From: Chloranthus sessilifolius
Taxonomy: Eukaryota > Streptophyta > Magnoliopsida > Chloranthales > Chloranthaceae
Length of the DNA stretch: 64,000 nucleotides
Direction of reading: 5' to 3'
Assembly: GCA_021018995.1 (NCBI GenBank)
Contig: CM037588.1
Span: 89,626,765-89,690,764, forward strand
The translations under genes and the position numbers were made by a program. Positions 1-13,100 of this stretch are shown here, piece after piece (within the stretch, counting starts at the first letter, position 1; every line of letters begins with the position of its first letter). A model generated the notes under the pieces. That model was not told the origin of the DNA. It was given only the letters and a program-made list of their open reading frames with translations, and did not search any database.

Positions 1-802
1 GAGGATTACCTAATTGCTAAACCAATTAGCTCTTAAGTAACCCTCTAACCCACCTCTTCTCTATAAATAGAGAGACCCCCCTCTTCCCAAAAGGGTTGAA
101 AAAATGAAGGTTGAAAAGATTAGGGTGAAAGCTTGAGTTAGGAGAGAGAGAGCCCTAGAAAGAGAAAGTTTTTTTCTTATATTTTCAACCAGAATTCCAG
201 CAGGCATAGATTTTTTTTTTAACCCTTTTTAACCATTAGATCACCTCTTTTAGTTAAAGCTTAGTCCTAGCTTCATCCTACACTTCCTATCTACCAAATC
301 CTAGCATTAGAAACCGATTCTCCTACCGTTTAAGCCATTCAAAGCCATCGAAAGCACGCCGAAGCGAAGGTCTTCCACGGTGCAACAAGAGCTCGTGAGC
401 TCCGGCTCACCCCTCTCTTCCTCTACCTTCTTGGTGTTTCCTCCATCCAAGGATTCAAGCCGTTACGCCGCCAAAATTTCGGTTTAGCTCAAACCTTGAT
501 ACGACCGCATTGCCTTTGGGCAAGGGGAAGCTCCGCCCATTTGTTTTTTTATTTTTGGCCATAGATAGAGACCGCTACATGCGGGGTTGATCGGGTGCCT
601 AAACCCTTCCCGATCGACAACCGAAGCCTCTACCCTAGAGCCTTTGGTAAAGACAGGTAAATCAGAGTCATATTTAGCACTTCGGTACTCAAAATATCGA
701 TTTAAAGGTTTCCCGGGTCACCAAAAGCTTCGGGTGGCGACTCTACATTTTATTCCATCGCGAGTGCATCGCCGCGACGGGTTCGAGAGGATCCATGCTC
801 GC
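1..802 (+). mobile_element. Family-A LTR, 3' portion (Tat/Ogre-like Ty3/gypsy)
   Basis: This stretch is co-linear with 28545-29333, the second half of a better preserved LTR. Shared landmarks are the start (GATTACCTAATTGCTAA), the TATAAATAG box, the GCCGTTACGC segment, and the end with the CAGAGTCATATTT and TGGCGACTCT/TGGTGACTCT blocks. The window opens inside the LTR, so U3 is missing. The 3' terminus aligns at about 800-802 (GCTCGCACA), but the primer-binding site that should follow is absent and the 14-bp satellite starts at once. It could be a solo LTR or the 5' LTR of an element whose interior is now satellite. The short ORF at 587-838 lies in LTR sequence and is not a gene. Confidence 0.8.
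62..70 (+). promoter_or_regulatory. TATA box of family-A LTR
   Basis: TATAAATAG sits at the same relative place as the TATAAATAG at 28609-28617 in the second family-A LTR, about 740 bp before the LTR end, as expected for the U3/R promoter of an LTR retrotransposon. Confidence 0.65.
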
Positions 803-2546
803 ACACTTGAACGTGAATGCTTGTACGTGATTGCTTGAACGTGAATGCTTGAACATGAATGGTACGTGAATCTCTTAATATGAATGCTTGAACGTGAATG
901 CCTGAAAGTGAATGCTTGAACGCGAACGCCTGAACATGAATGCTTGAACGTGAATGCTTGATAGATAGTAAGACGCTTGAATGTGAATGCTTGTACATTA
1001 ATGCTCGAACGTGAATGCTTGATAGATAGTGACACGCTTGAATGTGAATGCTTGAACATTAACGCTGGAACGTGAATGCTTGAACGTGAACGCTTAAGCA
1101 TGAATGCTACGTGAATGCTTGAACATGAATGCTTGAACGTGAATGCTGGAACGTGAATGATTAAACATGATTGGCTGAACCTGAATGGTTGAACATGAAT
1201 GCTTCAAAGTGATAGCTTGAACGTGAATGCTTGAACTTGAATGCTTGAACATGATGGCTTGAATGTGAATGCTAGAACTTGAATGCATCAATGTGATTTA
1301 TCGAACGTGAATGCTTGAACGTGTGAATTCTTGAACGGGAATGCTTTAACTTGAATATTTGAATGTGAATTCTTAAACATGAATGCTTGATCATGAATGC
1401 TTGAACAGGAATGCTTGAACGTGAAGGCTTGAACTTGAATCCTTGAACGTGTGAATTCTTGAACTGGAATGCTTGAACATGAATGCTCGAACATGAATGC
1501 TTAAACTTGAATGCATGAACGTGTGAATTCTCAAGTGTGAATTCTTGAACGGGAATGCTTGAACCTGAATATTTGAGCGTGAACGCTTGGACATAAATGC
1601 TACGTGAATGCTTGAACGTGAATGCTCGAACATGAATACTTGAACATCAATGCTTTAACATAAATGCTTGAACCTAAATGCTTGAACGTGAATGCTTAAA
1701 TGTGATTACTTGAACGTGAATACTTGAACTTGAATGCTTGAACGTGATGGCTTCAACATTAATGATAGAACGTGAATGCATGAACGTGATTGATTGAACG
1801 TGAAAGCTTGAATTTGAATGCTCGAACTTCAATGCTTGAATGTGTGAATTCTTGAACGGGAATACTTGAACCAAAATATTTGAATATGAATGCTTGAACA
1901 TCAATACCTGAACATGAACGCTTGAACATGAATCCTTCAACGTGAATGCTTGAACTTGAATGCTTGAACATGTGAATTCTTGAATGGGAATTCAAGAACG
2001 GGAATTTTTGAACCTAAATATTTGAAAGTGAATGCTTGAACATTAATGCTTGATAGATAGTGACATGCTTAACCGTGAATGCTTGATAGATAGTTACGCG
2101 CACAAACGTGAATGCTTTAACATTAATGTTTGAACGTGAATTCTTGAACGTGAATGCTAGAACGTGAATGCTTGATGATGAATACTTGAACGTGAATCCT
2201 AGATTGATAGTGACACAATTTAACGGGAATGCTTGAACATGAATGCTGGAATGTCAATGCTTGAATGTGAATGCTTGTCCCTGAATGTTTGAACATGATT
2301 GCTTGTGCATGAATGCTTGAAAATGAATGCGTGATAGGGACTGATCGAATGTGAATGCTCGAATGTGAATACTGGAACATGAATGTTTGAAAATGAATGA
2401 ATGCTTGATAGATAGTGACATGAACATGAATGCTTGAACATGAATACCCAAAAATGAATGCTTGATAGATAGTGACATGAACATGAATGCTCGAATGTGA
2501 ATCCTTGAACCTGAATGCTTGAACATTAATGCTTGATCATGAATGC

Positions 2547-2714
2547 TTGAACTTGAATGCTTGAAATTGAATGCTTGAACGTGATTGCTTGAACCTGAAT
2601 GCTTGAACTTGAATGCTTGAAATTGAATGCTTGAACGTGATTGCTTGAACCTGAATGCTTGAACTTGAATGCTTGAAATTGAATGCTTGAACGTGATTGC
2701 TTGAACCTGAATGC
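2547..2714. repeat. 56-bp local triplication within the array
   Basis: Three consecutive near-identical 56-bp blocks (four 14-bp units each) start at 2547, 2603 and 2659. Each runs TTGAACTTGAATGC, TTGAAATTGAATGC, TTGAACGTGATTGC, TTGAACCTGAATGC. The identity of the blocks marks a recent local amplification. Confidence 0.88.
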
Positions 2715-5156
2715 TTGAACGTGATTGCTAGAACGTGAATGCTTGAACATGAATGCTCGAGCATGAATGATTGAACATGAATGCTTGAACATGAATGCTT
2801 GAACGTGAATGCTTGAACTTGAATGCTTAAACCTGAATGCTTGAAAATGAATACTTGATAGATAATGACATGCCTGAACATGAATGCTTGAACGTTAATG
2901 CTTGTACCTGAATGCTTGAACGTGATTGCATGAACGTGAATACTTAGATGTGAAGGCTTGAACATGAATACTAGAACATTGATGCCCTAACATGAATGCT
3001 TGATAGATAGTGACACGCTTAAACATGAATGCATGCATGTGAATGCCTGGACGTCAATGATTAAATGTGATTGCTTGAACGTTAATGCTGGTACCTGAAT
3101 GTTTGAACATGATTGCTTGACCGTATATACTTGAACATTAATGCTTGAATGTGAATGCTTGAAAGATACTGACATGCTTGAACGTGAATGCTTGATAGAT
3201 AGTTACACTCTTGAAGATGAATGCTAGAACGTGAATACTTGAAACTGAATGCCTGAACGTGTGAATTCTTGAACGGGAATGCTTGAACCCGAATATTTGA
3301 ACGTCAATGCTTGAACTTGAATGCTTGAACGTGAATGCTTAAACATGAATGCATGATCGTGAATACTTGATAGGTAGTGACACGCTTGAACGTGAATGCA
3401 TGAATGTGAATGCTTGAACTTGAATGCTTTAACAAGAATGCTTGAACGTGAATGCTTGAACATGACTTCATGCACATGAATGCTTGAACATGAATGCTTG
3501 ATAGATAGTCACATGCTTAAATGTGAAAGCTTGAACACGATTGCTTGGATGTAAATGCTTAAACGTGAATGCTCCGACGAGATTGCATGAACGTGAATGC
3601 TTGAACAAGAATGCTTGAACATGAATGCTCGACTAATAGTGACACGCTTGAACATGAATGCTTGAACGTGATTTCTTGATAGATAGTGACTTGCTAGAAT
3701 GTGGATGCTTGAACATTAATGCTTGAACATGAATGCTTGAACGGGAACGCTTGAACATGAATTCTACGGGAATACTTGAACATGAATGCTTGAACGTGAA
3801 TGCTTGAACGTCATTGCTTGAACGTGAGTGGTTAAACCTGAATGCTTGAATGTGATTGGTTGAACGGGAATGTTTGAACTTGAATGCTTTAATGTGATGG
3901 CTTGAACGTGAATGCTAGACCATGAATGCATGAACGTGATTGATTAAACAAGAAGTCTTGAACAAGAATGCTTGAATATGTGAATTCTTGAAAGGGAATG
4001 CTTTAACCTGACTATTTGAACATGAATGCTTAAAGATGAATGCCTGTGAATGCTATTACATGAATGCTTGAACGTGAATGCTTGAACTTGAATGCTAGAG
4101 CATGTGAATTCTTGAATGGAAATGTTTGAACCTGATTATTTGAATGGAATGCTTGAACATGAATGCTTCAACGTGAATGCTTGATAGATAGAGACATGCT
4201 TAAACGTGAATGCTTGATAGATAATTACACGCTTGAACATGAATGCTTTAACATGAATGCTTGAACGTGAATGCTTGAATGTGAAAGATTGAAAATGAAT
4301 TCTTGAAAGTGAATGCTAGATTGATAGTGACACGTTTTAACGGGCATGCTTGGGCATCAATGCTGGAACCTGAAGCCTTGAATGTGAATGCTCCAACATG
4401 AATGCTTGAACCTGAATGCTTGAATGTGATTGCTTTAATGGGATTGGTTTAACATGAATGCTTGAACATGAATATTTGAACATGAATGCTTGATGAGGAA
4501 TGATCGAATGTGAATGCTCTAACATGAATGCTTGAACATGAATGCTTGAACCTTAATGCTTGAACATGAATGCGTGAAAGATAGTGACATGAACATGAAT
4601 TCTCAAACGTGAATCCTCGAACATGAATGCTAAAGCATAAATGCTTCAACTTAAATGCCTGAAAATGAATGCTTGGTAGATAGTGGCATGCTTGAACGTG
4701 AATGCTTGAACATGAATACTTGAACGTGAATGCTTGAACGTGAATGCTTGAACGTGAATACTTGAACATGGATGCTTGAATGTGAATACTTGAACATGGA
4801 TGCTTGAATGTGAATGCTTGATAGATTGTCACATGCTTAAACGTGAATGCTTGAATAAGACTGCTTGCACGTGCATGCTTGCACGTGAATGTTTGAACGT
4901 GAATGCTTGATAGATTGTCTCACTCTTAAACGTGAATGCTTTAACAAGACTGCTTGCACGTGTATGCCTGAATGTGAATGCTTGAACATGAATGCTTGGA
5001 CATGATTGCTTGGACGTGATTGCTTGAACGAGAATGCCTGAAGATGAATGCTTGAACGTGAGTGCTCGACAGATAGTGACACGCTTGAACGTGAATGCTT
5101 TAATGTGTGAATGCCTGAACGTGAATGCTTGACCGTGAATGCTCGAATGTGAATGC

Positions 5157-8100
5157 TCAAACGTGAATGCTTGAACATAAATGCTTGAACGTTAATGCTT
5201 GAACCTGAATGTTTGAACATGAATGCTTGAAAATGAATGCTTGAGAGATAGTGAAATGCCTGAATGGGAAGGCTTGAAATTGAATGCTTGAACGTGAATG
5301 CATGAACATGATTTCTTGAACATGAATGCTGAAACATGAATTCTTAAACCTGAATTCTTGAACATGATTGCTAGAACATGAAGGCTTGAACATGAATGCT
5401 TGAATGTCATTGTTCGAACATGAATTCTTGAACGTTAATGCTTAAACCTGAATGCTTGAAAATGAATGCTTGATAGATAGGGACATGCTTGAATGTGAAT
5501 GCTGGAATGTTAATGCTTGCACCTTAATGCGTGAACATGATTGCTTGAACGTGAATACAAGAATGTGAAGGATTGAATGTGAATGCCTGAATGTGAATGC
5601 TTGAACGTGAATACCTAGACATGGATGCCTAAACGTGAATGCTTGATAGATAGAGACACCCTTAAACGTGAATACTTGAACATGAATTCTTGCACGTGAA
5701 TGTTGGAACGTGAATGCTTGTACCTAAATGATTGAACGTGATTGTTTGACCGTTAATACTTGAACGTGAATGCTTGAACGTGAATTCTTGAACGTGAATG
5801 CATAAATGTGAACTCTGTAACATGAATGCATGATAGATACTCACATACTTAAACGTGAATGATTGATAGATATTTACATGCTTGGACGTCAATGCTAGAA
5901 CGTGAATGTTTGAACTTCAATGCTTTAACGTGTGAATTCTTGAACGCAAATTCTTGAATGGGAATTATTGAACCTCAATATTTGAACGTCAATGCTTGAA
6001 CATGAATGCTTGAACGTGAATGTTTGAACATGAATGCTTGAAGGTGAATGCTTGAACTTGAATGGTTGAACGTGTGAGTTCTAGAACGGGAATGGTTGAA
6101 CTTGAATATTTGAACATGAATGCTTGAACATGAATGTAAAGTGAATGCTCGAACGTGAATGCTTGAATGTGAGTGCTTGAACATGAATGCTTGAACCTGA
6201 ATGCTGGACCGCGATTGCTCGAACATGAATGGTTGAACATGAATGCTTGAACGTGATTGGTTGAACGTTAATGCTTGAACTTGAATGCATGAATGTGAAA
6301 GCTACAACGTGAATGCATGAACGTGATTGATTGAACATGAATGCTTGAACATGAAGACTTGAAGATGAATGCCTGAATGTGAATGCTTGATATATAGTTA
6401 CACGCTTGAACGTGAATGCTTGAACATGAATGGTTGAACGTTAATGCTTGATAGATAGTGACAAGCTTGAATGGGAATACTTGAATGTGAATGTTTGGAC
6501 AAGAATGCTTGAAAGTGATGGTTTGAAAGTGATTGCTTGAACGTGAATTCTTGAACATGATGGCTTGAACGTGATTGCTTGAACAAGAATGCATGAATAT
6601 GAATACTTGAATGTGAATAGTTGAAGATGAATGCTTGAACATGAATGCTTGAACGTGTCAATGCTTGAACGTGAATGCTTGAACCTAAATATTTGAAGGT
6701 GAACGCTTGAACATGAATGCTAGAATGTGAATGCCTAAACATGAATGCTTGAATATGACTGCTAGATAGATTGTGACACGCTTGGGCGTCAATGCTATAA
6801 CCTGAAAGCTTGAACGTGAATTCTTGAACCTGAATGCTTGAATGTGAATGCTTTTACCTTAATGCTTTAATGTGAAAGCTTTAACATGCATGCTTCAACA
6901 TGAATGCTTGAACGTGAATGATTGAAAGTGTGTACTTAAGCGTGAATGTCGCAACATGAATGCCTGATAGATAGTGACATGCTTGAATGTGAATGCTAGA
7001 ACATTATTGCTTGAACGTTAATGCTTTAACGTGAATGCCTGAACTAGAACACTTGGACATGAAAGCTACGTGAATCCTTTAACATGAATGCCCGAACGTG
7101 AATGCTTGAGCATGAATGCGTGAACGTGACTACTGGAACATGAATGCTTGACAGATAGTGACACGCATGAATGTGAATGCCTTAATATTAATGCTGGAAC
7201 GTGAACGCTTGAACGTGAACACTTGAACATGAATGCTTGAACATGAATGCTTTAATGTGAATGTTAGAATGTGAATGCTTGAACGTGAATGCTTAAACAT
7301 GATTGCTTGAACGTGAATGGTTGAACCTGAATGCCTGAACGTGATTGCTTGAACGTGAATGCTTGAAGTTGAATGCTTGAACATGATGGCTTGAACGTGA
7401 ATGCTAGAACGTGAATGCCTAAACTTGATTGATTGAACGTGAATGCTTGAGCTTCAATGCTTGAACGTGAGAATTCTTGAACGGGAATGCTTAAAAATGA
7501 ATATTTGAATGTGAATGCTTGAACATGAATGCTTGATCGTGAATGCTTGAACAGGAAAGCTTGAACGTGAATGCTTGAACATGAATGCAAGAATCTGTTA
7601 ATTCTTGAACGGGAATGCTTGAACCTGATTATTTGAATGTGAATGCTTGAAAGTGAATGCTTGAATGTGAATGCTTGAATATGAATGCTTGAACGTGAAT
7701 CCTTGAACTTGAATGCATGAATGTGTGAGTTCTCGAATGTGAATTCTTGAACGGGAATGCTGGAACCTGAATGCTTGAACGTGAATGCTCGAATGTGAAT
7801 GCTCAAACGTGAATGCTTGAATATGAATGCTTGAACATTAATGCTTGAACCTGAATGCGTGAACATGAATGCTTGAAAATGAATGCTTGAGAGATAGTAA
7901 AATGCTTGAACGGGAAGGGTTGAACTTTAATGCTTGAACTTGAATGCATGAACGTGATTTCTTGAACATGAATGCTGAAACATGAATGCTTAAACCTGAA
8001 TGCTTGAACATGATTGCTAGAACGTGAAGGCTTGAACATGAATGCTTGAATGTCATTGTTCAAACATGAATGCATGAAAATGAATGCTGGTACGTGAATG

Positions 8101-10400
8101 ATTGAATGTTAATGCTTAAACCTGAATGCTTGATAGATAGGGGCATGCTTGAATGTGAATGCTGGAATGTTAATGCTTGCACCTTAATGCGTGAACATGA
8201 TTGCTTGAACGTGAATACAAGAATGTGAAGGATTGAACGTGAATGCCTGAATGTGAATGCTTGAACGTGAATACTTGACATGGATGCCTAAACGTGAATG
8301 CTTTATAGATAGTGACACCCTTAAACGTGAATACTTGAACATGAATTCTTGCACGTGAATGCTAGAACGTGAATGCTTGAATGTGATTGTTTGACCATTA
8401 ATACATGAACGTGAATGCTTGAATGTGATTGTTTGACCGTTAATACATGAACGTGAATGCTTGAATGTGAATTCTTGAACGTGAATGCATGAATGTGAAC
8501 TCTGTAACATGAATGCTTGATAGATAGTCGCATACTTAAATGTGAATGCTTGATAGATATTTACACGCTTGAACGTCAATGCTAGAACGTGAATGTTTGA
8601 ACTTCAATGCTTTAACGTGTGAATTCTTGAACGTAAATTCTTGAATGGGAATGCTTGAACTTGAATATTTGAACGTCAATGGTTGAACATGAATGCTTGA
8701 ACTTGAATGGTTGAGCGTGTGAGTTCTAGAACGGGAATGGTTGAACCTGAATATTTGAACATGAATGCTTGAACGTGAACGCTTGAACATGAATGTAAAG
8801 TTAATGCTTGAATGTGAATGCTTGAATGTGAGTGCTTGAACGTGAATGCTTGAACCTGAATGCTGGACCGTGATTGCTCGAACATGAATGGTTGAACCTG
8901 AATGCTTGAACGTGATTGGTTGAACGTTAATGCTTGAACATGAATGCATGAATGTGATGACTTGAATGTGAAAGCTACAATGTGAATGCATGAACGTGAT
9001 TGATTGAACATGAATGCTTGAGTGTGAAGACTTGAAGATGAATGCCTGAACGTGAATGCTTGATATATAGTTACACGCTTGAACGTGAATGCTTGAACAT
9101 GAATGGTTGAACATTAATGCGTGATAGATAGTGACACGCTTGAATGGGAATGCTTGACTGTGAATGTTTGAACATGAATGCTTGAGAGTGATGGTTTGAA
9201 AGTGATTGCTTGAATGTGAATTCTTGAACATGATGGCTTGAACGTGATTTCTTGAACATGAATGCATGAACATGAATACTTGAATGTGAATGGTTGAAGA
9301 TGAATGCTTGAACGTGTCAATGCTTGAACGTGAATGCTTGAACCTGAATATTTGAAGGTGAACGCTTGAACATGAATGCTAGAATGTGAATGCTTGAATG
9401 TGAATGCTTAAACATGAATGCTTGAATGTGACTGCTAGATAGATTTTGACACGCTTGGGCGTCAATGCTATAGCATGGAAGCTTGAACGTGAATTCTTGA
9501 ACGTGAATTCTTGAACCTGAATGTTTGAACGTGAATGCTTGTACCTTAATGCTTTAATGTGAAAGCTTTAACATGCATGTTTCAACATGAATGCTTGAAC
9601 GTGAATGATTGAAAGTAAGTACGGGAGCATGAATGCCACAACATGAATGCTTGATAGATAGTGACACGCTTGAATGTGAATGCTTGAACGTTAATGCTTC
9701 AACCTGAATGCTTGAACTAGAACACTTGGACATGAAAGCTACGTAAATCCTTGAACATGAATGACCGAAAGTGAATGGTTGAACGTGAATGCTTGAACAT
9801 GAATGCTTGATAGATAGTGTCACGCTTGAATGTGAATGCTTAACATTAATGCTGGAACGTGAACGCTTGATCATGAATGCTTGAACATGAATGCTTTAAT
9901 GTGAGTACTAGAATGTGAATGCTTGAACGTGAATGCTTAAACATGATTGCTTGAACATGAATGGTTGAACCTAAATGCCTGAACGTGATTGCTTGAACGT
10001 GAATGCTTGAACATGATGGCCTAAACGTGAATGCTAGAACGTGAATGCCTAAACGTGATTGATTGAACGTGAATGCTTGAGCTTCAATGCTTGAACGTGT
10101 GAATTCTTGAACAGGAATGCTTAAAAATGAATATTTTAATGTGAATGCGTGAACATGAATGCTTGATCGTGAATGCTTGAACATGAAAGCTTGAACGTGA
10201 ATGCTTGAATATGAATGCAAGAATGTGTGAATTCTTGAACGGGAATGCTTGAACCTGAATGCTTGAAAATGAATGCTTGAGTGTGAATGCATGAATATGA
10301 ATGCTTGAACGTGAATGCTTGAACTTGAATGCATGAACATGTGAGTTCTCGAATGTGAATTCTTGAACGGGAATGCTGGAAGCTGAATATTTGAACGTGA
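5157..10400. repeat. Two ~2.65-kb higher-order repeat blocks
   Basis: Blocks at about 5157-7790 and 7800-10400 share the same order of unusual units. Examples are TGTCATTGTT at 5405/8051, GCTAGATAGATT at 6761/9433, GAACTAGAACACTTGG at 7041/9714 and GAGTTCTCGAATG at 7727/10343, with offsets of 2616-2673 bp. A third, more diverged relative of the first part lies at about 13600-14800 (GCTCGACAGATTGTGACACG at 13631 beside 5065). The drifting offset reflects small indels. Confidence 0.8.
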
Positions 10401-12616
10401 ATGCATGAACGTGAACGCTTGAACAAAAATGCTACGTGAATGATTGAACATGAATGCTTGAATGTGAATGCTCGGTCATGAATGCTTGAACGTGAATGCT
10501 TTAATGTGAATGCTTGAACCTAAATTCTTGAACGTGATTGCTTGAACGTGAATGGCTAAACCTGAATGCTTGAACGTGATTGCTTGAACATGAATACTTG
10601 AACTTGAATGCTTGAACGTGAATGCATGAACGTGATTGATTGAATGTGAATGCTCGAACTTCAATTCTTGAATGTGTGAATTCTTGAATGTGAATTCATG
10701 AACGGGAATACTTGAACCAGAATATTTGAATGTGAATGCTTGAACGTGAACGCTTGAGCATGAATCCTTCAAAGTGAATGCTTGAGCGTGTGAATTCTTG
10801 AATGTGAATTTAAAAAAGGGAATGCCTGAACCTAAATATTTGAACGTGAATGCTTGAACCAGAATGCTTGAACATGAATGCTTAAACGTGAATGTTTGAT
10901 AGAGAGTGACACGCTTGAATGTGAATGATTGATAGATAGTTACTCACATGAACGTGAATGCTTTAACATGAATGCTTGAACGTGAAAGCTAGAATGTGAA
11001 TGCTTGATGATGAATACTTGAACGTGAATGCTAGATTGAGAGTGACACGGTTTAACGGGAATGCTTGAACATGAATGATGGAATGTGAATGTTTGAACCT
11101 GAATGCTTGAACGTGATTGCTTGTTCATGAAAGCTTGAACATGTATGCTTGAATGTGAATGCTTGATTGGGAATCATCGAACGTGAATGCTCGTACATGA
11201 ATGATTGAACATGAATGCCTGAACCAAAATGCATAAACATGAATGCTTGATAGATAGTGACATGAACATGAATGCCCGAACATGAATCCTTGAACCTGAC
11301 TGCTTGAACATGATTGCTTGATCAGGAATGCTTGAACGTGGATGGTTGAAATTGAATGCTTGAAGGCGAATGCTTGAAGGTTAATCCTTGTACCTGAATG
11401 CTTGAACTTGATTGCATGAATGTGAATACTTGAATGTGAAGGCTTGAATGTGAATGCTTGAACGTGAATACTTGAACATGGAAGCCTGAACGTGAATGCT
11501 TTATAGATAGTGACACTCTTAAAGGTGAATGCGTGAACATGAATGCATGCAAGTGAATGCCTAGACGTGAATGCTTGAATGGGATTACTTGAACGTGAAT
11601 GCTTGAACATGAATGCTTGTACTTGAATTCTTGAACGTGATTGCTTGACCGTGAATACTTGAACGTGAATGCGTGAATGTGAATTCTTGAACATGAATGT
11701 TTGAAAGATAGTGACATGCTTAAACGTGAATGCGTGCTAGATAGTTACACTCTTGAACCTGAATGCTTGAACTTCAATGCTTGAACGTGTGAATTCTTGA
11801 TCATGAATTCTTGAACGGGAATGCTTGAACTTGATTATTTGAACATCAATGCTTGAACTTGAATGCTTGAACGTGAATGCTTGAACATGAATGCGTGAAT
11901 GTGAATGCTTGATAGATAGTGACATGCTTGAACGTGAATACTTGAACATGAATGCATGAACATGAATGCTGGAACATGAATGCTTGAACAAGAATGCTTG
12001 AATGTGAATGCTTGAACATGACTTCTTGCACGTGAATGGTTGAACATGAATGCTTGATAGATAGTCTCACGCTTAAATGTGAATGCTTGAACATGTGGTT
12101 GCACGTGAATACTTCGACGTGATTGCATGAACATTAATGCTTGAATGTGAATGCTTGAACATGAATACTTGAGCCAGAATGCTTGGACGTGAATGCTCGA
12201 CTGATACTAACATGCTTAAATGTGAATCCTTCATAGATACTGACATGCCAGAATGCGAATGATTGAACATTAATGATTGAACATGAATGCTTGAACAGGA
12301 ACGCTTGAGCATGAATTTTACGTGAATGTTTGAACATGAATGTTGGAACGTGAATGCTAGAACGGGAGTGCTTGAATGTGATTGCTTAAATGTGAATTGT
12401 TAAACCTGAATGCTTAAACGTGAATGCATGAACGTGATTGATTGAACATGAATGCTTGAACCTGAATATTTGAACATGAATGGTTGAAGGTGAACGCGAG
12501 TAAATGAATGCTTGAACGTGAACGCTTGAACTTGAATGCTTGAGAGTGTGAATTCTTGAACGGGAATGCTTGAACCAGAATATTTGAATGAGAATGCTTG
12601 AACATGAATGCTTCAA

Positions 12617-13100
12617 CGTGTATGCTTGAAAGTGAATGCTTGATAGATAGTGACACGCTTAAACGTGAATGCTTCATAGATAGTTACGAGCTTGAACGTG
12701 ATTGCTTTAACATGAATTATTGAATAGGAATTCTTGAACGTGAATGCTTGAACATGAATGCTGGAACATGAATGCTTGAATGTGAATGCTTGAACATGAA
12801 TGCTTGAACGTGAATGCTTGAACCTGAATGCTTGAACATGAATGCTTCAACATGAATGCTTCAACGTGTATGCTTGAAAGTGAATGCTTGATAGATAGTG
12901 ACACGCTTAAACGTGAATGCTTGATAGATAGTTACAAGCTTGAACGTGATTGCTTTAACATGAATTATTGAATAGGAATTCTTGAACGTGAATGCTTGAA
13001 CATGAATGCTGGAACATGAATGCTTGAATGTGAATGCTTGAACATGAATGCTTGAACGTGAATGCTTGAACCTGAATGCTTGAACATGAATGCTTGAACA
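12617..13100. repeat. 248-bp tandem duplication in the array
   Basis: The block from CGTGTATGCTTGAAAGTG (12617) repeats from 12865 with an exact 248-bp offset; for instance TGAATAGGAATTC occurs at 12721 and 12969. The two blocks differ at only a few positions, so this is a young duplication. Confidence 0.85.

Noticed and set aside
587-838. 83-codon plus-strand ORF at the left edge
   Set aside because: It lies in LTR sequence that aligns with 29100-29330 and runs into the satellite; there is no similarity to a protein.
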